Below, piece after piece: positions 27,291 to 41,101 of a stretch of 64,000 nt of DNA. Source of the DNA: Tubiluchus corallicola (lineage: Eukaryota; Priapulida; Priapulimorpha; Priapulimorphida; Tubiluchidae); the NCBI GenBank assembly GCA_030141605.1, contig JAQGDQ010000367.1, positions 156,001 through 220,000 of the forward strand, written 5' to 3'. The notes below the pieces were generated by a model, which was not told where the DNA came from, ran no database searches, and was given only the letters and a program-made list of their open reading frames with translations. Every line of letters starts with the position of its first letter. Position 1 is the first letter of the stretch. The position numbers and the translations under genes were made by a program.

Positions 27291-29609
27291 GGAACGCCAA
27301 ATTATTTCACCACTTGGTTTCACCTAGTTATTAAAGACATACAAACAAAAATGTTCTCACAAGCAGCATGAATGCTTTTGACTAGTAAATGGCATTGATA
27401 TCCTTTTTATTTAAATACACCTGAGGCGACACAGGAAAACTCTAATAAATCCAATTGTTGTCACGTTGACGTGGTGCAGCTTTTTAGCAAAGTGCAAATT
27501 GCAACAGGCCAGGCAAGTATTCTTGGGTCATGCAGTTAAGTAACTCACATTTTCACGTTTATCAATTTTTCGTTATTAATTATCCATAATCACTGCTGTT
27601 TGTTCGCTTAAAAGATTTGTTTAATTGTTTGCTTTGCAATTCCCAAGTGTTGTTTTAATTGGCATGTTTACTGATTATTACAAAACGTTTATAGTTTTTA
27701 GTGATGACACTGAGGCACCATGCAAACAAAAAGAATGCTGATGTCTTCTGAAAAGTGTCAATTTGGACTATTAAATTGTTACCTCTGTTTAAGGTTGTAA
27801 ATATTAGTTTTATATTCAATAAACTACTACCATTACTACTAATAAGTAATCATTGCGCAATACTAATGTCTAATGTACGTGGCACAATACAGGCAAAGTC
27901 AAGTCGTGTAACCGTACAGGTTAGTAAGGTAGTTAGGAAAAGCCAAAATCTGATGATCATTATTAATTTATTTTTAAAATAGGTAAACCTTCGTGCACAA
28001 TGTAATACAACCATCATCTAATTAACGTAATAACAAAGTATGACTTTGTACTTTGCTAAGCTTAGATAAGCCTCTAGGCTGCTCAAGAAATAAATACTTT
28101 TTGATACTTTTTATTGACGTACTAACCTTTTTATATATGATCGCATTAATGTACGTATCGTGTAGATCGAAAATAAATGATAATAAAAAATAGCACCTGG
28201 GTACATAGAAAATACGTTAAAAGGGGTATACAGGCCTACAAGAAACTAAAGCAAAACAGGGAGCATAGAGGAAGCAATATGTGACGGTAAGTGCATGAAG
28301 ATGCACAATATATTCAGGTCGACACAAACAACAAAATGGTGGTTCTCTGTAAGAGCAGCAGAATTAATCAAATTTATTTAATTAGTACCAAACTAATAAT
28401 TATTGGATCATTTCATGCTTAAATTTTCTTTTAAATGTATTTATGACTTGTGTTCATTAATGTTATTGCAAAAAGTATAGGCTCAGTGTTAGTAACGAAG
28501 TACTTTTGCCATATCAGTAACTGTTCAGCAATACTTTAGTCACAAACTCAAAAAATCTCATTGAATGAACCACGTCATTATCTAATATCAAGTCGAAAGA
28601 AAGACTTTTTCCATATTTTGCAGTGCGTCATGTATACAAACTGATAGCTACAAAGACGAGTAGTCGAGCGAAGTTAGGGTTTGATAAATGTCCATGCGCT
28701 TAGCTGTAAAAGATTCTTCATATGTAGTTATCTGCGTTGTACAGAAATCGTCCATCATGGTGTGACACAAATGAAGCACGCAGTCTAACCTTTTTATCGT
28801 AGAGTTTAGTTTGGTAAACATAGTGTAGAGATTCGAGCAAGTGCTGAACTCAAATGTTTTGGAATGTCTTGTAATTTGATTTGCAAGAGTTTTCATGGTT
28901 TCCCTGTTGCACTACAACCCATATCACAAAACTTGGCCGCTACCTATGCACCAAAGCACTTCAGCTGTGCATGGTAAAATCTCCTTTGCACGAGTCCGCT
29001 TCGTCGTGAGGATTCACCATAATACCTTGCGGCAATTTATTTTACGGTGGAATGTTTTAAGAAATGTTTAACGTACGCGACTCAGAGGCGGTTTTTTATT
29101 GAAAACTTGTGCGCTTCAGCGTAAAATAAATCAAACGCTATTCTACTAAAAGGCTTGCATGGCTGTAGGCTAACGTGGATGACACTGTTAAGCGAATCTC
29201 AACACTCAGAAACAAACTCAGTGCAGACTTTACAGGTGCCTTATCTTGAGTGAAAAAATATTGAATAAAATTTCACATCAAGTTTCTCTCTATGCGAACA
29301 TAAAGTTAACCCACACCTATCTACGGCAGAAATCATAAGCCTTGTTTACGCTAAGCAAAAATACTCTACCCGTCCTGGATCTTCTACGTCTGGATCTAAT
29401 GTAAACAGTCAGACAGTCAGAAAAATACTACAGGTACGGGACTTTCCACAACTATCTACATTAATAAGCTTCTCCACATCTTTCGTTTATTTAAAATTTG
29501 TGTTAAGATCGATGAAATCTCACCTACTTGAACTTACTTGATGTTGTGAACCACATAATGTAATAAATAAACAAAATAACATATATCTCTTCTCGATAAT
29601 GTGATGTAA

Positions 29610-29740
29610 TGTTATTGTTGTTGTTGTTGTTGTCGTCGTTGTTCCTGTTGCTACTGGCGTTATTGTTATTTGTTACTGTTATTGCTAGTGTTAGTGTTAG
29701 TGTTGGCGTTATTGTTATTGTTATTGTTGTCAGGAAATCA
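29610..29740. repeat. imperfect (GTT)n / GTTATT repeat
   Basis: TTGTTGTTGTTGTTGTTGTC is followed by GTTATTGTTATT-like and AGTGTTAGTGTT-like words. Confidence 0.85.
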
Positions 29741-29984
29741 ACTAGAACTTAATTTTATGCATTTATTTCACAATTTAAATATTATACAGAAAAGTATTTA
29801 AAATATTCAAAGTGAGATTTTAAACTAAAATAATGCATTCGTTGCATTTTATTTATTTTGATTATACAATCGTGATACCGACATAACCTAATAATATGGT
29901 TCCTAACTTTCCTAACACCAACGGCTGTTATGAATCATCAATTTTCCTAGCACGTTTTTCCCACCTATATTAGATTTTTTAATC

Positions 29985-30110
29985 TCCTCCTGTAGACGTC
30001 TCTCCTGTCCTCTCCTCGCATTCCCTTTTCTTTCCCCCAGGAACCTTCCCCTCCCCTCCCCTTTCTCTTCTCTTCTCTTCTCTTCTCTTTTCTTCTTCTG
30101 TTGTTGATCA
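29985..30110. repeat. pyrimidine-rich tract with (TTCTC)n
   Basis: Runs of CTCCCC, followed by TTCTCTTCTCTTCTCTTCTC. The + strand is almost wholly pyrimidine. Confidence 0.8.
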
Positions 30111-31043
30111 TTTCTTAATTATTAACATATATATAAATAATAAAAACTTCTTAGATCTTCTGGTCAGAATCTTTAAAATTAGGCCACAACACAAAATAAG
30201 ACTGGATATTGCAATAACAGTTTAGAACTCTACTAGCAATTAAAGAAGGCCACACACTTTGAATCTGTGCCTGACGAACCGAATTTGAACAGAAAATTAT
30301 TAAATTGCATCAAAGAGGAAGATTCTTGCGAGACAGAATAAATTTACATCAGTAATTCTATCCCGTGAGGTTGGCTTTTCCTGCATCACGTGTTGCGTCA
30401 GTTGCCCTTGACAACGAGTCTCCTGTCAAAATGCTTCTGGCAGTGTGCAGTTATTTGCTCAAAATCGACTAGGCAGTTCGTGAAAGGTTTTATAAGATGT
30501 AGGCCTATTCACCACACAGATTTTTTAAATTTTTATTTGTATTGTGTTTTAACATTATAGTTTAGGCCCAGGTTTATATTTCTTGTTATTATAGCTGCCA
30601 TTGATTTTGCGCAAATGACCAACATTGGCTCACTAGCAATGACGACGTTATTAATAATTAAACACGTTTACACATTTTGCAGTAAATGATCCGCAAACTT
30701 TTCTCTAAAGGTTTTATGCATCAGTTATTTCACCTTACGTTAATTTATTAAATTTTTAATTTGACAGCTTGTAACATTTTCATACCGTACATATTTTGCC
30801 CTAGTTGTGCAGCGTACATAGTAGCTACGGTATTCACAACTTTCTAATGAGTGAATCTCAAAACAGGCGCTCAGTCTTACAGTATTATGCTCTCAGTCTC
30901 AAAAAAGGCACAGAATGGATTCACCAAGCCATGACTATGCCCTAGACTTTTTTGTTTTCTACAGCACTAAAATCTTCCATCCACTATTATTGACCAGCTA
31001 ACACCAAGGTATACTAGGTACTACAGTGCAGGTGCTATGCCAC

Positions 31044-31256
<213 letters not shown>

Positions 31257-31814
31257 AATTTTATTGTCATTAAAGCCAACAAGATTACATTTACCACAAC
31301 AAAATTATACGTGCAGCACTGAACATTCCAAACGATACAAAATTAAATTAGAAATTTTACATAGCACAACACAAAAACACACAATAATGACAGTAAAATT
31401 CAAATTTAATAATACTGAATTGGTGTTATTAATTAATTAATTAATAATTATTAATAACTGATAATAGTTAATACCAGAATCTTTGGTAACCTAATTGACA
31501 ATTACACAAATAGACTCGAATGTTGCTTTGGAATTTTACCCAGGCGTAAAGGTCAATATCTCGTAACTCGAGAAGATTACTTAAATTTAGGCTGTTTTCC
31601 TCTCTCTTCGAGTATTATTAATTCATAAATAGTAACTATATGAATCAGTGAAAAAACTACATCACTTTTTTATTAACATTTTTATTATGTGAGTAGGATT
31701 TGCGAGTAAGCATATTTTGGGAGTAAAATTACTCGATAAGATAGTAGTTTAAAGCGAATAAGTGAATAAAAATTTTATTTTCTGTTGGAAAATTTGTAAT
31801 TTCTTTTTTATGAG

Positions 31815-32130
31815 TACCTCAACCCCATACTTTCCATTTTCCTTCTTTTTGCTGACTTCTTCATATCCCGACTTTGTACTTTTTTCCTTCTTTCCGCCAA
31901 CGTATTCAGTCTCTTGCTTTCCATTTTTCTTTGTTCCTACTGACTTCCTCTTTCTCTCGCTTCCTAAACTTTATTTCTTTCTTCTGAGCTTCCTAGTCTC
32001 TGACTTTCCACCTTTTCCTTCTGACTACTGACTTCGTCAATCTCTTAGTGATATTTTCCTTCGTTCTTCAGGGTTACTCAGTCTCTTACTTCCCATTTTC
32101 CTTCTTTCTACTGACTTCCTCAGTTTCTTA
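31815..32130. repeat. degenerate pyrimidine-rich minisatellite
   Basis: Units like CAGTCTCTTACTTCCCATTT followed by TCCTTCTTTCTACTGACTTC recur at uneven spacing of roughly 40-55 bp. The last unit at about 32086-32126 is the cleanest. Confidence 0.6.
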
Positions 32131-32532
32131 TTTAATTCGTTGCAACATAATTAGTGATTGGTTTTTCTCGCAGATTTGTTTCTTCGTTAGAACACTAAAC
32201 TGTTGCCACGCACGTTACTGTACAATTCTCAACTAAAGCTTGGCTAAGATCAATGCATGAGCTAGAAAGTGGTTATTTTCTCGTTCAGTCGCTGGAAAAT
32301 TAGCTTCCTGGTTTAATCACGCAACCAGGTGCGCATTGAACTTCCTTTCACATAATAAATCTAAAGAACTCTACAGTTTACAAATATATATTTTACTTCA
32401 TTCACGTGGCGTTACGTCCACGTTGCAGTTGGCAGCATGGATTACATAAATTATGCAATGAGCGAAGTTACAAAAAGTCTTTTGGCATTAATGTGACACA
32501 CTTTTGGTGCACGTTACGGCATTACTTTAAAC

Positions 32533-32824
32533 CAGTGGTTCCCAACCTTTTTTGATCCGTTCCCCCCCTTTTGAAGGCTGCTGATTCTCGTTCCCCAGCC
32601 CACAAACAGCAGGGAGCTCAGGCGGTCTCAGGCAGCCACGTGGTCGGATCTAAACGTCTTGAGCGGGAGGGTGTGTTGCGTTGGCTATGAAGGCTTTCTG
32701 TACTTTTTTCTCTGCTTTTCTACATATTTTTTATTTTTATCTTTCCACCCATTCGTTCCCCCCCCTGGAGGTGGCTCATTCCCCTCCCCAAGGGGGGGGG
32801 ATTCGCCCAGGTTGAGAACCCCTG
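32533..32824. mobile_element. hAT-like MITE with perfect 8-bp target duplication
   Basis: The 292-bp element starts CAGTGGTTCCCAACCTTTTT and ends GGTTGAGAACCCCTG, its inverted partner. It is flanked on both sides by CTTTAAAC (32525-32532 and 32825-32832), an exact 8-bp duplication. These ends are the well-known signature of hAT elements. The interior is GC-rich with C and G runs and has no transposase, so it is non-autonomous. Confidence 0.88.
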
Positions 32825-33055
32825 CTTTAAACAGTAGTGCAGTTTATGGGGTCCCACAGGACTTCCATCTTATGTAGATTATTCGGAAACTATGCATGGT
32901 CTATCCTGTTAGATCAGTTGCAACAGAAAAAGTGAAATAAGCTTCTTCTGTTAGAACGTTTGAACTGAGAATAGAGTATAAGTCTGAGAATAAAAGATGA
33001 AACTTTGCACTTCAGTGACTTTCACTGGCGTTCTTCGACATTTTGACATTCTACG

Positions 33056-33244
33056 TTACAATGTGTAAAATCTGTATTGATTGTTGTTATCTGAGTGAAC
33101 AAGTAATTCTAAATCTAATGGTTGCTGAGGTGACACATACTGAAATTGCAAACCGTTGAGTTCGTGGTCCCTGACATGTTGCAAACACAGCGTGAGGACA
33201 CCTGGAAGCGTCAAAAATACCCGTTTGTCCACCGAGTGTTTCAT
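33056..33244 (-). other. open frame with coding-like look, unknown (possible exon or fossil)
   Basis: This 62-residue minus-strand frame starts MKHSVDKRV and ends NQYRFYTL. It is preceded on its own strand by a pyrimidine-rich stretch and TTAG that could be a splice acceptor. The composition is more protein-like than other short frames in the intron. I do not recognise it, I see no partner exon and no polyadenylation signal nearby, and it may be chance or an old insertion. Confidence 0.15.
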
Positions 33245-33780
33245 TCTTAATCTTAACGTGCTAAAAACAACAACCCTCTTGCAAAGTTTCTGTTAGATTT
33301 CATAATTGTCGGAATTGTCGTTTATCCATTCAGTCATGTGCAAATTTTCTAGAAAGTTTAACGCTCATTCCGACTCGCATATCTAGTATCTAATAAATAT
33401 GTATATGTAAATATGTAGTCCATCCGTTACAACTAGCTTTAGCTCTGTTGCAAAATTCATTTTAATTTATTCTAAACTTTGATATCATATGGGCGAGCTT
33501 CAAATGAGTTTGTTCCAGGCGATTACTTTAATATGCGTCTCGATCAAACAGTCTGTGTAATTAATGAGCTGAAATTTAGAAATAACAGGAAGTGAATGTA
33601 GCGCGCTTGACACGTTGCGGGTTTTACAACTTCTTGTATTGAACGCGCGTGAAACTAGATGATGTCTTGTGTTCCCTTAAAAGCCCTTGACGGAAAATTT
33701 TCTCTTTACATTCTTTTGGCTAATTGTGCTTTATGAAGTTAAGCACTTAACTGTTAAGTAGTACGACTGTACACTGTAAA

Positions 33781-34320
33781 TATAGGGTGTCTCGAAAGTC
33801 ACTACATTCTTTGCTTTCTAATTTTCTTTTTTGAATTTTTCCCCAATCTCAGCAAGCTCTTAAATGAATCGAAACATACCATTGGCAATTCTTTTTCGAC
33901 AGGAACACAGTTGCTATGGCGACAAAAGTTAGGAATGAGGTACAAAATCAAACTCTTTGAATCACGTTCTTCGATCATCAACTGAAGTTCAACGGAAATT
34001 CAACGTACAATGTGAACCACACTATTCTCTCACTTTTAACAAGTAGTTTTTCAACAAGGTGCAGCCTTTCTCGCCACTCGTAGGTTGTGAACGATTCTCA
34101 GTGCAAGATGCCCGACTTGCCATTGAGTCTCTGAAGCTTTTGAAGTAGCAAAAATAACAAAGCCTACTAGTGTAGTAGTTCTTTTCAAATTTTCGTCTAA
34201 TTTGACTAAAATAAGTGCCCACGGTTTTGGTTCATCAGTATCAGTTTTCGAGCATTTTGCTTTATTTGTTTAAAAGATATAGAAAATGAAAAGTATACAC
34301 TGATTTCTCAAACGCCCTAT
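33781..34320. mobile_element. Tc1/mariner-like DNA transposon remnant
   Basis: The left end TATAGGGTGTCTCGAAAGTC and the reverse complement of the right end TATAGGGCGTTTGAGAAATC are imperfect inverted repeats (about 15 of 20 bases). A TA dinucleotide flanks each end, as expected for this superfamily. The element is about 540 bp and carries only a 66-residue broken frame on the minus strand, so it is an internally deleted or decayed copy. Confidence 0.5.
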
Positions 34321-35791
34321 ATATATATATGCAGGTGACTACAAAGGTGTGTGGTCACGTGTTAGTAGAAATCATTATTATAATGAATAGAATAAACAGT
34401 ATTAGGCTACATGTCATGCCAAACCTTTTTGTAGGCGAATCCACGCGATGCTTTGTCGCTTTCTAGTCACCATTTTTCCGAACTTTTTCAAGATATGAAA
34501 ATTAGACTCTAATAAAAAATAACACGCAATATTGTTAAGATAGCAGCGTATCTCCACTTGCGTGTGCACTTCAGCTTCATTTTAATAAACATGATGACAG
34601 CACCTTAACGACCAATAAATTTCATAAAGCTTTATTCGAGTTGTACTTCACAGCTAAGTATCTGTTTCATGGGCAGAAGAGACATTCAAGAATATTGGCT
34701 GTTACGACTCACATAAGCTTGTCAGGTATGATATGGTTAGGAACGTCAATGTCAAAGTACTAATGCACAATAACCAATTATCTGGCAGATATGCTTCAAA
34801 TATACTAACTCACTTTTCAAAGGTTGGCCTAAACTAAACGAATAAGAAAACATAATAGTGACTCTGGTGAAATAATAAAAAGTTATATTTAATTTGCGCA
34901 AAATTTTGCGTGGATTTTGTCTTGTTCTCTGGTGTCCTGCTTCTCTGCTAATTGAAAGTTTAAATGTAAGGAGTTGTTACTGATAATAACTGCTTCACTT
35001 TCCTCTGTAATCCGTCAGTCTGTACGTCATATTTAATTAATTTTTCCTAAAGTCAGTCTCTCCAGGAATGACGTCCACGGCAGGAAACAATTCAAAATAG
35101 GCAGGAAATGCCCAGGTGCAACCCCTTAATACCCTTACATACCATTGTTCATTAGTAAACGCGACTTGCTGCCCCAATACGTACACACTCGATCATTTTC
35201 CCGGATACCGCTTATTATTTACCCCTGGATGTGTCACAAGCAAATAAATTAGAGGAAAAATTACCAAACGCAAATGGCTGCGATAATGAGGTGCCTATAT
35301 TTGTACTAAGGCTGTGATCACCAATGTAGTGCGTGCGTTTGTGTGTTTATGTGTGTAGACAAATTTTCATCATAGTGATTGATGCGGAGGCTGAGTAGCA
35401 TAATTAGGTCTATTTATTGGGACGAGCCAATCAGAATTTAGATACCACCTAATGTACTGTAGGTTATACTGTATTACTGTTGCTAAATGGCTTCACACTG
35501 ATTCTGTAGCACGTTTTCATTTCGCTTCTTCTTAATTGTCATTAGTTTTCTTTGTGAATCAATTCTCTTAAGGGAAATGTTGAAGTCACTCGAAGGAGAC
35601 GTACACGAGGGACCACTTACAGCGATTGTACTAGCACGTAGTCACAGCAGAGGTCGTTGAGCATGCGCATTAGTTGTCTCGCCTTACTATTTTAATTCTA
35701 ACAAAAACGTTCCTAACTACAGAATTTGACCAAATACTCATGGCTTTTCCGTCACACAAATCGTTGTGATCCTCCTCCCAGTTGATCTACG

Positions 35792-35962
35792 TTCATTCAT
35801 TCATTCATTCATTCATTCATTCATTCATTCATTCATTCATTCATTCATTCATTCATTCACTCACTCATTCATTCATTCACTCATTCATTCACTCACTCAC
35901 TTACTCACTCATTCATTCATTCATTCATGCACTCATACATACATACATTCATTCATTCATTC
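35792..35962. repeat. (ATTC)n microsatellite
   Basis: TTCATTCATTCA units with ACTC and ATAC variants in the second half. The Ser-Phe-Ile-His frames across it are not genes. Confidence 0.95.
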
Positions 35963-37831
35963 AAACTACATTCATTCACTCAGTTATCCCTTCGTTCTTT
36001 CATTTTTTCTTCCATTTACTTGCCAAAAATCGCTTCTAGCCATGCATCTGGCAGACTGGCTTTTAAAAAAAGGCAACACCACAAGGAACCTGTAATAAAT
36101 TCAGGATTGTATTATATGTTCTGTTTAAGGTTTTAAATTTAAGATTTATTTAATTTAATATTTATTCTGTCGATGATCTACGATGCTGGAGTAGCTAGGA
36201 GAATTTTTAGCCATCAGCAGTTTTAATGATAAGTTGATGATTCTTTTCTGCTTATGATTTCTATTCACTGAGTAACTAGAATGAAGAAGAGACAGCGATC
36301 ATCTCTATCCAGTCAGGCCTATTAATGCCACACTCCTAGTTACACATGAACGAATTCCCTCAAATCCCTTAACTAAGGTCAGCAACCTGCAGATTTCTTT
36401 TATAACTATCATACTTCTACGCAGAAAAATTGAAATGTATATAGGTATAATAGTTTTCGCAGATTATGAATAAAGACAACTTCTACTCAAAATATAATAA
36501 GTATGCTTTAGCTGAAATTCCTGCAAGCCGAAATGCTAATTTTAAAGCCTGTCTGTAAAAAGTAATTATTATATATGCATATGCAAATATCAACTTTGAA
36601 TAATCGTGCTGTCGGGGTTTGGTCATTACTGTGTTTCATGCTGCTACAGACAGTTTTAAGACTGGTGAAGAAATTGACAGAAATAGCTTGGGAGCCATAA
36701 TAAGAAATCCTATTTCCATAATAACCACAATGCAAGTGGCATGTATAACTAAAAATGGCGGGTCGACCAGCAGACGCTGAAGACAAAAATACTGAAGATA
36801 CTCGTGACATCATAAATTGCAAATTTATTTATTTATTAAATCTCGTTTATTTTCAAAATAAATAACACAAAACCCTCCATTTGCAGGGTAAGAGTACGTT
36901 AATACATATAAAATGCACTACATATTAAAGCTGAATATGTATGTAAACCCATACGCACATATGTATATGTAAGTTACATTAACATAATACACAATGAATG
37001 TAGTAATGAATACGCTTTGAATTTTCAAGATTATTATTTGGTAATTTTGAAACTGTTGCACAAATAGCTACATGTTGTATGATACTAGTTTTTTAACAGA
37101 GATTTCGTGTATCAATGAAGACTCAGTATCAATGAAGACTGTACATGCTGATACATCGCGCAAAATATACAGGTATTCTAAATTTAGCGAAGGTAAACCG
37201 TTTTGTATAGATGAAGCGTTGTACGAAACCAAAGAGAAGTCAAATACTATATAAATTGCAAAACACTATAACTGTCTGTAATAGCTTTATGCACAGTGTC
37301 TCTTTGACACTTGAAAGAAAGAGACTTATCCACGTGCTACTATGTTAGTTATAAGCAAGAGTCATTCATTTTCATTTGTCTCAATCTCATTTTGAAAGCT
37401 AAAATGCCAGTAATGCCAGTAATCTTGTCATAAAACTTTTGCTCATAGCATCACGGTTGATTTAGTGTCTTTAGAAGCTTCTTTTTCACGCGCAGACCTT
37501 TTCACTCGGTTCAAATGTTTACGTGCAACACCTTTTGTAATCTCAATAGGCCTGTGTATACGAAGTACGGATATTCGTGATCCACGATTACCAAGAATCA
37601 CTGTCAAAAATAATTGAAATTAGTAAAACTTGCACCATAAGCAAATCAAAAGAGTAGTACACCAAGACACAGCTGTTGGTAAGCATAAACCGAAGCGAGT
37701 GCAGGTAGTAAACCGAATCGAAAAGACATGGACAACCGAGTCAACATCAGTAATTTACTGGTAGCCGACAACTCAACTTTTGCAGCACCTACAGGCCACT
37801 AGCTTACCGAGAATACAGACAAGTTTACCGA

Positions 37832-37867
37832 AATTTATTTATTTATTTATTTATTTATTCATTTATT
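37832..37867. repeat. (TTTA)n tract, probable retroelement tail on minus strand
   Basis: ATTTATTTATTTATTTATTT is followed by ATTAGACAAAAACACCATTA. The same kind of start (TTTATTTATTTATTAAAT) occurs at 36822-36842, and TATCTTTATTTA occurs at 4765 and 57389. This suggests minus-oriented non-LTR element 3' ends. Confidence 0.4.
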
Positions 37868-38436
37868 AGACAAAAACACCATTACATTTACATACACAGA
37901 AATATTACATACAATTGCACAAACTGAAAACAAATCAAGTAAGCAATCCATTAGTGAATAAATGATATGTAACTGCTTGCAGTTGAGCTAAAAATAAAAA
38001 AATTAAGTTAAATTATATTAAAAATTACATACTCTGTGACAGGGACCAGTTTTAAGTTAGTCTTCCTTTTGGCATGAAAAGTGGTTTCTGAATTAATGCC
38101 AAGGTCATTCTTGCCCTGGTTTACGTAGCAGGCTTATATAATGTATGCTATATTCGCTTAATTTCTGGTAATTCAGCTCACTAGTAATCGTGTCTATACA
38201 CTCGCATAATCGATATGACGCCACGTCTTATTTTTCGGTAATTTCAACGTTTCCTCGATTGCGGCTTCTGTAAAAGTACGTCCTGGAGCGCAGATAGATG
38301 AAACCTAAATCAGCAAAGGCGGAGAACTCTGTACAGACGTTTTCATTGCAGGAAACATCATTAAACCTTGCTAGATGGTGAAAAATGAACGAACTCGTCG
38401 CGACGACGACAAAGGACTGAGCTGCCTATCTACTAT

Positions 38437-38454
38437 TCATCGTCATCGTCATCA

Positions 38455-38485
<31 letters not shown>

Positions 38486-38494
38486 CGTCATCAT
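38437..38494. repeat. (ATC/GTC)n trinucleotide repeat
   Basis: CATCGTCATCGTCATCATCG and (GTC)n. A similar imperfect tract is at 38757-38832. Confidence 0.85.
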
Positions 38495-40031
38495 GTGCGA
38501 AGTACAGGAATTTGCGGTCAATTCTCAGTGAAGGAAAAATGATGAAGGGAATGGTTTTCTAATTTATTTTTGTTTACACGCTGTTACGATTACAACTGTT
38601 AACATCAACTAGGTTTAGATGGTGTAAATTGCTGGGTAACTCAATTGTACACGGTCACACATTCATTATTGGCTATCCCTATGAAGAAATAAGAACTAGA
38701 TGGTAACCAATTGCATAAAGGCGCTAAAACGTGTTAATGCTATACAGCCTCGGTTCATCATCACCATCATCATTATCATAGTCGTCGTGGTCGTCGGCGT
38801 CATCGTCATTGTCAACACAATCATCATCGTCATCTCAGTTTCGAGTTAAGTATTTACTATCACTAGTTCTTAATATCCGTGGCAACATCCTCAGCAAAGA
38901 AACAAAGCTAAATAAACAAGTATTATTGAGTATAGGGTGAAAAGTTACTCAGTTTGAGTAGAATACTCTCTAGAGTTTTTGGTTTCACTGATGTGGTTAT
39001 TGGTTACCTTATAGCAACTGCTACTCTCAATGCACTTAGCTGTTGCTTCTTTTCAGGGGCTGTAGAAAGCAGGGTTTCACTTTCACGTAAAAGAATTTCC
39101 AAGCTAGGCGCTGATGGCTTCCTTCGTAGCGGTATATTTCACTTCTTGCGAAACATTTACTTATCGGTTAATCATTTCTGCTAATTTACAGCCCAGCGGC
39201 ATTAAAACGTTGTCTCATTGTTGGTTTAGGGTAATTTATTGTTGCTGTAATAAGTAGTGAGGAATTAACTTGTCACTTTGATGCAGCCGTCTAAAGAAAC
39301 AACTCCCTTGATGAAATTTGAAGTCTCGGCACTTAATTATTGCATATATGAGATTAATGGTCATATCCATGATAGTATTACGTCCGTAAAACGGACATAT
39401 TATTTCAAAATAAGTGTATAGGCATTTCATTGTTATCCTAAGACGTGTGCGCAAACTATATATGCCCTCATAATACTTATACTGAACTTAGTTCTGTGTT
39501 GCCGAGATATGTCTTTCCGTAATAACATAATTTCAGAAATAACGTCCCGTTACATACTTATGTTTTTTGTGTGTTTGTCTTCGTCACTATAGTGTACCCC
39601 TGTGCGTATTGTGGATAGAACTTCGTTAGCTAAAAGATGACATTTTTGTACGAGTAAAATGTTCAGCACACAACATTAGGATGTGCACCTAAGATCGATA
39701 AATACTGCAAGATTCAAAAAGATTCGATTACAAATCTTTTTGAACTGTGAAGTGTTAATAGAGGAAGCAATATAATATTCAATGGAAGAGTTTGTATTTT
39801 TAATGACTAACGTGAAGGTATGGCTAAAAGTAGTGCATTGGAGCAATTGAAGAAGTGGACGTCTAGCCAAAAAATACGTGTACAACCAAGTCTGTAAGGT
39901 TGATAAGGTTGACACAGTTAAATATCTATGTTTGTTTTGTTTTTCTTGAAGGCACCAACTGCCATCAATTGTTAATAACTAAACTACTTTTTAAGATTGC
40001 AGTTCTGTGAAATGTCTTGTTTTTCTTTCAG

Positions 40032-40627
40032 GGTTCTTATATTTTGCGAATGGAACGTCCCACGGTTTATCAAGCCTCCGTGTATCTAACTCTCCTGGAG
40101 GGTTATCACTGGTGGCGCTTTTCCGTGCTCACCGACGCTAGCAAAGAGAATTCTGCACTCGTCAGCCAAATGAAAACCCTCATGAAGAGTCAGGATAGGA
40201 TTCCCTGGAATCTGGAACACGAGATGCACTTTTCCAGCGCCACCAGTGACGTCCAGTTGACTTCGTACATCCACACCCTGCTCCAGGCAGGGGTAAAGTT
40301 CTTGGTGCTCTTGAGTGACAACGTCCATGAAACACTCAGGATAATGAACGCTGCCAGACTGGCGGGCTATTTGAACAATATCACCTGGATCGTGTCAGAA
40401 CCAGGTAGCAGAGAGGGGCTTCGTGAGTTGAGCCTCTATCCTTTAAACGTGCTCCGAATTAGTTTCACAGTGAACTCCAAGAGCATGTCCGCCTGGCTAG
40501 ACGCTATTAGAACAATGGCGGATGGTGTTCAGAATGTAATTAACTCGGGAGATGAACTGAGTTCCCGCTATAGCAACGTAAATTGTTTTGTTAGACAACA
40601 GGAGTTAACGGGAACAAATTTATACAA
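40032..40627 (+). CDS. GRIN3: GluN3-type NMDA receptor subunit, exon 2 (main part of ATD)
   Basis: This exon encodes residues 134-331 and two bases of codon 332. It starts after TTTTCTTTCAG at phase 0 and ends before GTGAGT with two leftover bases (AA). These join the first G of exon 3 to make Lys332. It carries the second lobe of the amino-terminal domain: YILRMERPTVYQAS near residue 136, a WWRFSVLTDAS strand, VKFLVLLSD and NNITWIVSEPG. That is the order seen in GluN1 and GluN3 (fold partner strand, helix, then a WLVGE-like strand). Asn-x-Ser/Thr glycosylation sites such as NIT occur. The open frame meets a stop codon right inside the donor, so splicing is required. Confidence 0.88.
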
Positions 40628-41023
40628 GTGAGTGGGTTTTTAATTCACACTATAGTTGACAGTTACGACTTTACGTTTAAACCGAAAAGTTAATCATGGT
40701 GGTGGGTAATTAGTTCTAGAGGTGGCGAAGCGTTTACACAAAAAAATCAATACCTAGTAGTGCAGATCCGTGTGGCAAGAATGCACAAATCCAGAGAGTA
40801 ATGGTGTGGAGCTAATTAAAATAAACGCAACTTACAAAAGTTACGTTAATATTTTAATTTAATGCTATAGCTTCAATTAATATCTTTCCCAAAAAAAATC
40901 TAAGTGCCCTACTCGGCGGAGCAAAAAATTCTGTTATTGTTACTAAATGTTTGTGTGATCTATCAAGTAAAAAACCAGAGACCAGAGAATGAAAGAAAAG
41001 TGATGAAATCACTGCAGTTGTAT

Positions 41024-41070
41024 CCGCCAGGATTTGAACTGGCAACTTCAGCTTACCTTAAACTTCAGAA
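41024..41070 (-). mobile_element. degenerate tRNA-like 3' half, probably SINE-derived
   Basis: On the minus strand, GCCAGTTCAAATCCTGGCGG holds a near-perfect B box (AGTTCAAATCC) in a 5-bp T-stem hairpin. I cannot complete the D arm or a cloverleaf, so it is not called as a tRNA gene. Confidence 0.4.
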
Positions 41071-41101
41071 AAACGTATTCGTGTCGTTAATTGAATAAAA
41101 T

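Noticed and set aside
36508-36822. 104-residue minus-strand open frame
   Set aside because: No recognisable family, composition like translated AT-rich DNA, no splice or polyadenylation context.
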